Below, piece after piece: positions 63,247 to 64,000 of a stretch of 64,000 nucleotides of DNA. A program made the position numbers and the translations under genes. Below the pieces are notes generated by a model. That model ran no database searches and had not been told where the DNA came from. It was given only the letters and a program-made list of their open reading frames with translations. Source of the stretch: Devosia naphthalenivorans (lineage in GTDB: Bacteria > Pseudomonadota > Alphaproteobacteria > Rhizobiales > Devosiaceae). The DNA is taken from NCBI RefSeq assembly GCF_003056355.1, contig NZ_PYVW01000010.1, forward strand, positions 1-64,000. The letters run 5' to 3'. Every line of letters begins with the position of its first letter. The first letter of the stretch is position 1.

Positions 63247-64000
63247 GCGCCTATGGTAACTCGTCTGCAGTAGCAGTTCCGCCGAAGATAGCGAGAAATC
63301 AGCTGCAAATATTTCGCAGCGTCGTAGTAATTTTAGTTTTGTTGTTGCTGCTGTTGGTTCTATATCCAATCGGAAGGATGGTGCTACGCTCAGTATACGC
63401 CGATCAGGCGTGGCAATTTGCGGCCTTCTTTGACGTTTTGTCGTCCGACTGGCTACCCGGCGTGGTTGCAGATACCGGAATCACAGTCGCAGTAAGTGGC
63501 TTTTGCGCTCTCTGTATTGCGTCGTTGTTTGCATGGATAAACGAGCGAACTGATGCAAGTTTAGGAGTGTTTGGGAACTTAATACCACTAGTTCCCTTGC
63601 TTATTCCTCACGTCGCCATTGCGATCGGATGGACATTCTTGCTGAATGAAAAGGTCGGGTTTATCTCCGTAGCCCTTGATAATTTGCTCGGAAGTTGGTT
63701 GCCCGCTGTTAGTTCTATTAACATTTATTCGTGGGGTGGGCTAATATCGTTGTACACGATGTTTCTTGTCCCATACGCATACGTGATCGTGGCTTCGGCC
63801 TTCAAGAATGTTGATCCAGCACTTGAGGAAGCTTCACGCGTAAGCGGCGGGTCCATGTGGCGGACAGCGACGAAAATATCGCTTCCCTCAATTGCACCCG
63901 CAATCATCGCCGCAGGATTGCTCTTAGTGATAGAAGGTCTTTCCCTCTATTCGGCAGCTGTAATCATCGCTCCCACCGCAGGCATCGATATATTGTCTGT
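63243..64000 (+). CDS. ABC transporter permease, FbpB/ThiP-like (partial, runs off window)
   Basis: At least 252 codons are visible with no stop. A cytoplasmic N-terminus is followed by VVVILVLLLLLLVLYPIG (about 23-40) and further membrane segments; the EAA loop EEASRVSGGSMWRTATKISLP is near 198. The family normally has two six-helix halves (about 550 residues), so more than half is beyond the edge. The ATGA overlap with the ATPase gene indicates one operon. AT-rich codons differ from core genes and fit recent acquisition. Confidence 0.9.
   Translation, partial: MSAYGNSSAVAVPPKIARNQLQIFRSVVVILVLLLLLLVLYPIGRMVLRSVYADQAWQFAAFFDVLSSDWLPGVVADTGITVAVSGFCALCIASLFAWINERTDASLGVFGNLIPLVPLLIPHVAIAIGWTFLLNEKVGFISVALDNLLGSWLPAVSSINIYSWGGLISLYTMFLVPYAYVIVASAFKNVDPALEEASRVSGGSMWRTATKISLPSIAPAIIAAGLLLVIEGLSLYSAAVIIAPTAGIDILS

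Overview
The window looks like a chromosome segment of an alphaproteobacterium of the order Hyphomicrobiales, probably Devosia or a close relative. The evidence is high GC, a GcrA cell-cycle regulator with GANTC sites in its promoter region, HWE/HisKA_2-type signalling, many rhizobial-style sugar-acid and ABC-transport genes, and several intergenic palindromic repeats. The genus is inferred from gene content only.

1-13.7 kb: sugar and sugar-acid catabolism mixed with housekeeping genes. A fuconolactonase-like amidohydrolase is divergent from an SDR dehydrogenase, next to a sugar-phosphate isomerase-like TIM barrel. Then come a YdcF protein, an M29 aminopeptidase, a lipid kinase, an ABC exporter, a two-domain extradiol dioxygenase-like protein, a zinc alcohol dehydrogenase, a DUF924 protein, and a KDG kinase divergent from a mannonate/mannitol dehydrogenase.

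13.8-20.5 kb: a leftward cluster (N-formylglutamate-amidohydrolase-like enzyme, ethanolamine-type APC permease, glutamine-synthetase-like ligase, aldehyde dehydrogenase, iron alcohol dehydrogenase). It has every step needed for a gamma-glutamylated route of ethanolamine (amino-alcohol) breakdown.

20.6-40 kb: core genes. These are PPK2, a PhoR-like kinase, gcrA, argD-argF (with a candidate attenuator), hslO, a glycosyltransferase with a GspE-like N-terminus, a UvrD-family helicase, an ABC-F ATPase, a three-gene two-component operon, small stress-type proteins, PRC-barrel and treZ.

40-51.3 kb: two divergent operons that look like one catabolic regulon. Leftward are an oligopeptide/opine-type ABC transporter, a DUF1537 four-carbon-acid kinase and a GntR/FadR regulator. 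Rightward are a BNR/sialidase-like protein, PdxA2, a DapA-family lyase and an iron alcohol dehydrogenase. The 302-bp divergent spacer carries two TTGACAA/TTGTCAA boxes. This set does not match a pathway I know and is the best candidate for a new catabolic system.

51.35-64 kb: tRNA-Gly(CCC), then a 5'-deleted dCTP deaminase gene marking the edge of a lower-GC accessory island. The island holds a frameshifted AIPR defence gene, a secreted unknown, an IS630-type transposase, an ADP-ribosylglycohydrolase, a small HUH-type Rep-like protein, a frameshifted and truncated hsdM whose broken end is fused to the C-terminus of a second Rep-like copy, an IS66 tnpC remnant, and an intact ABC importer of the iron/polyamine type that runs off the right edge.
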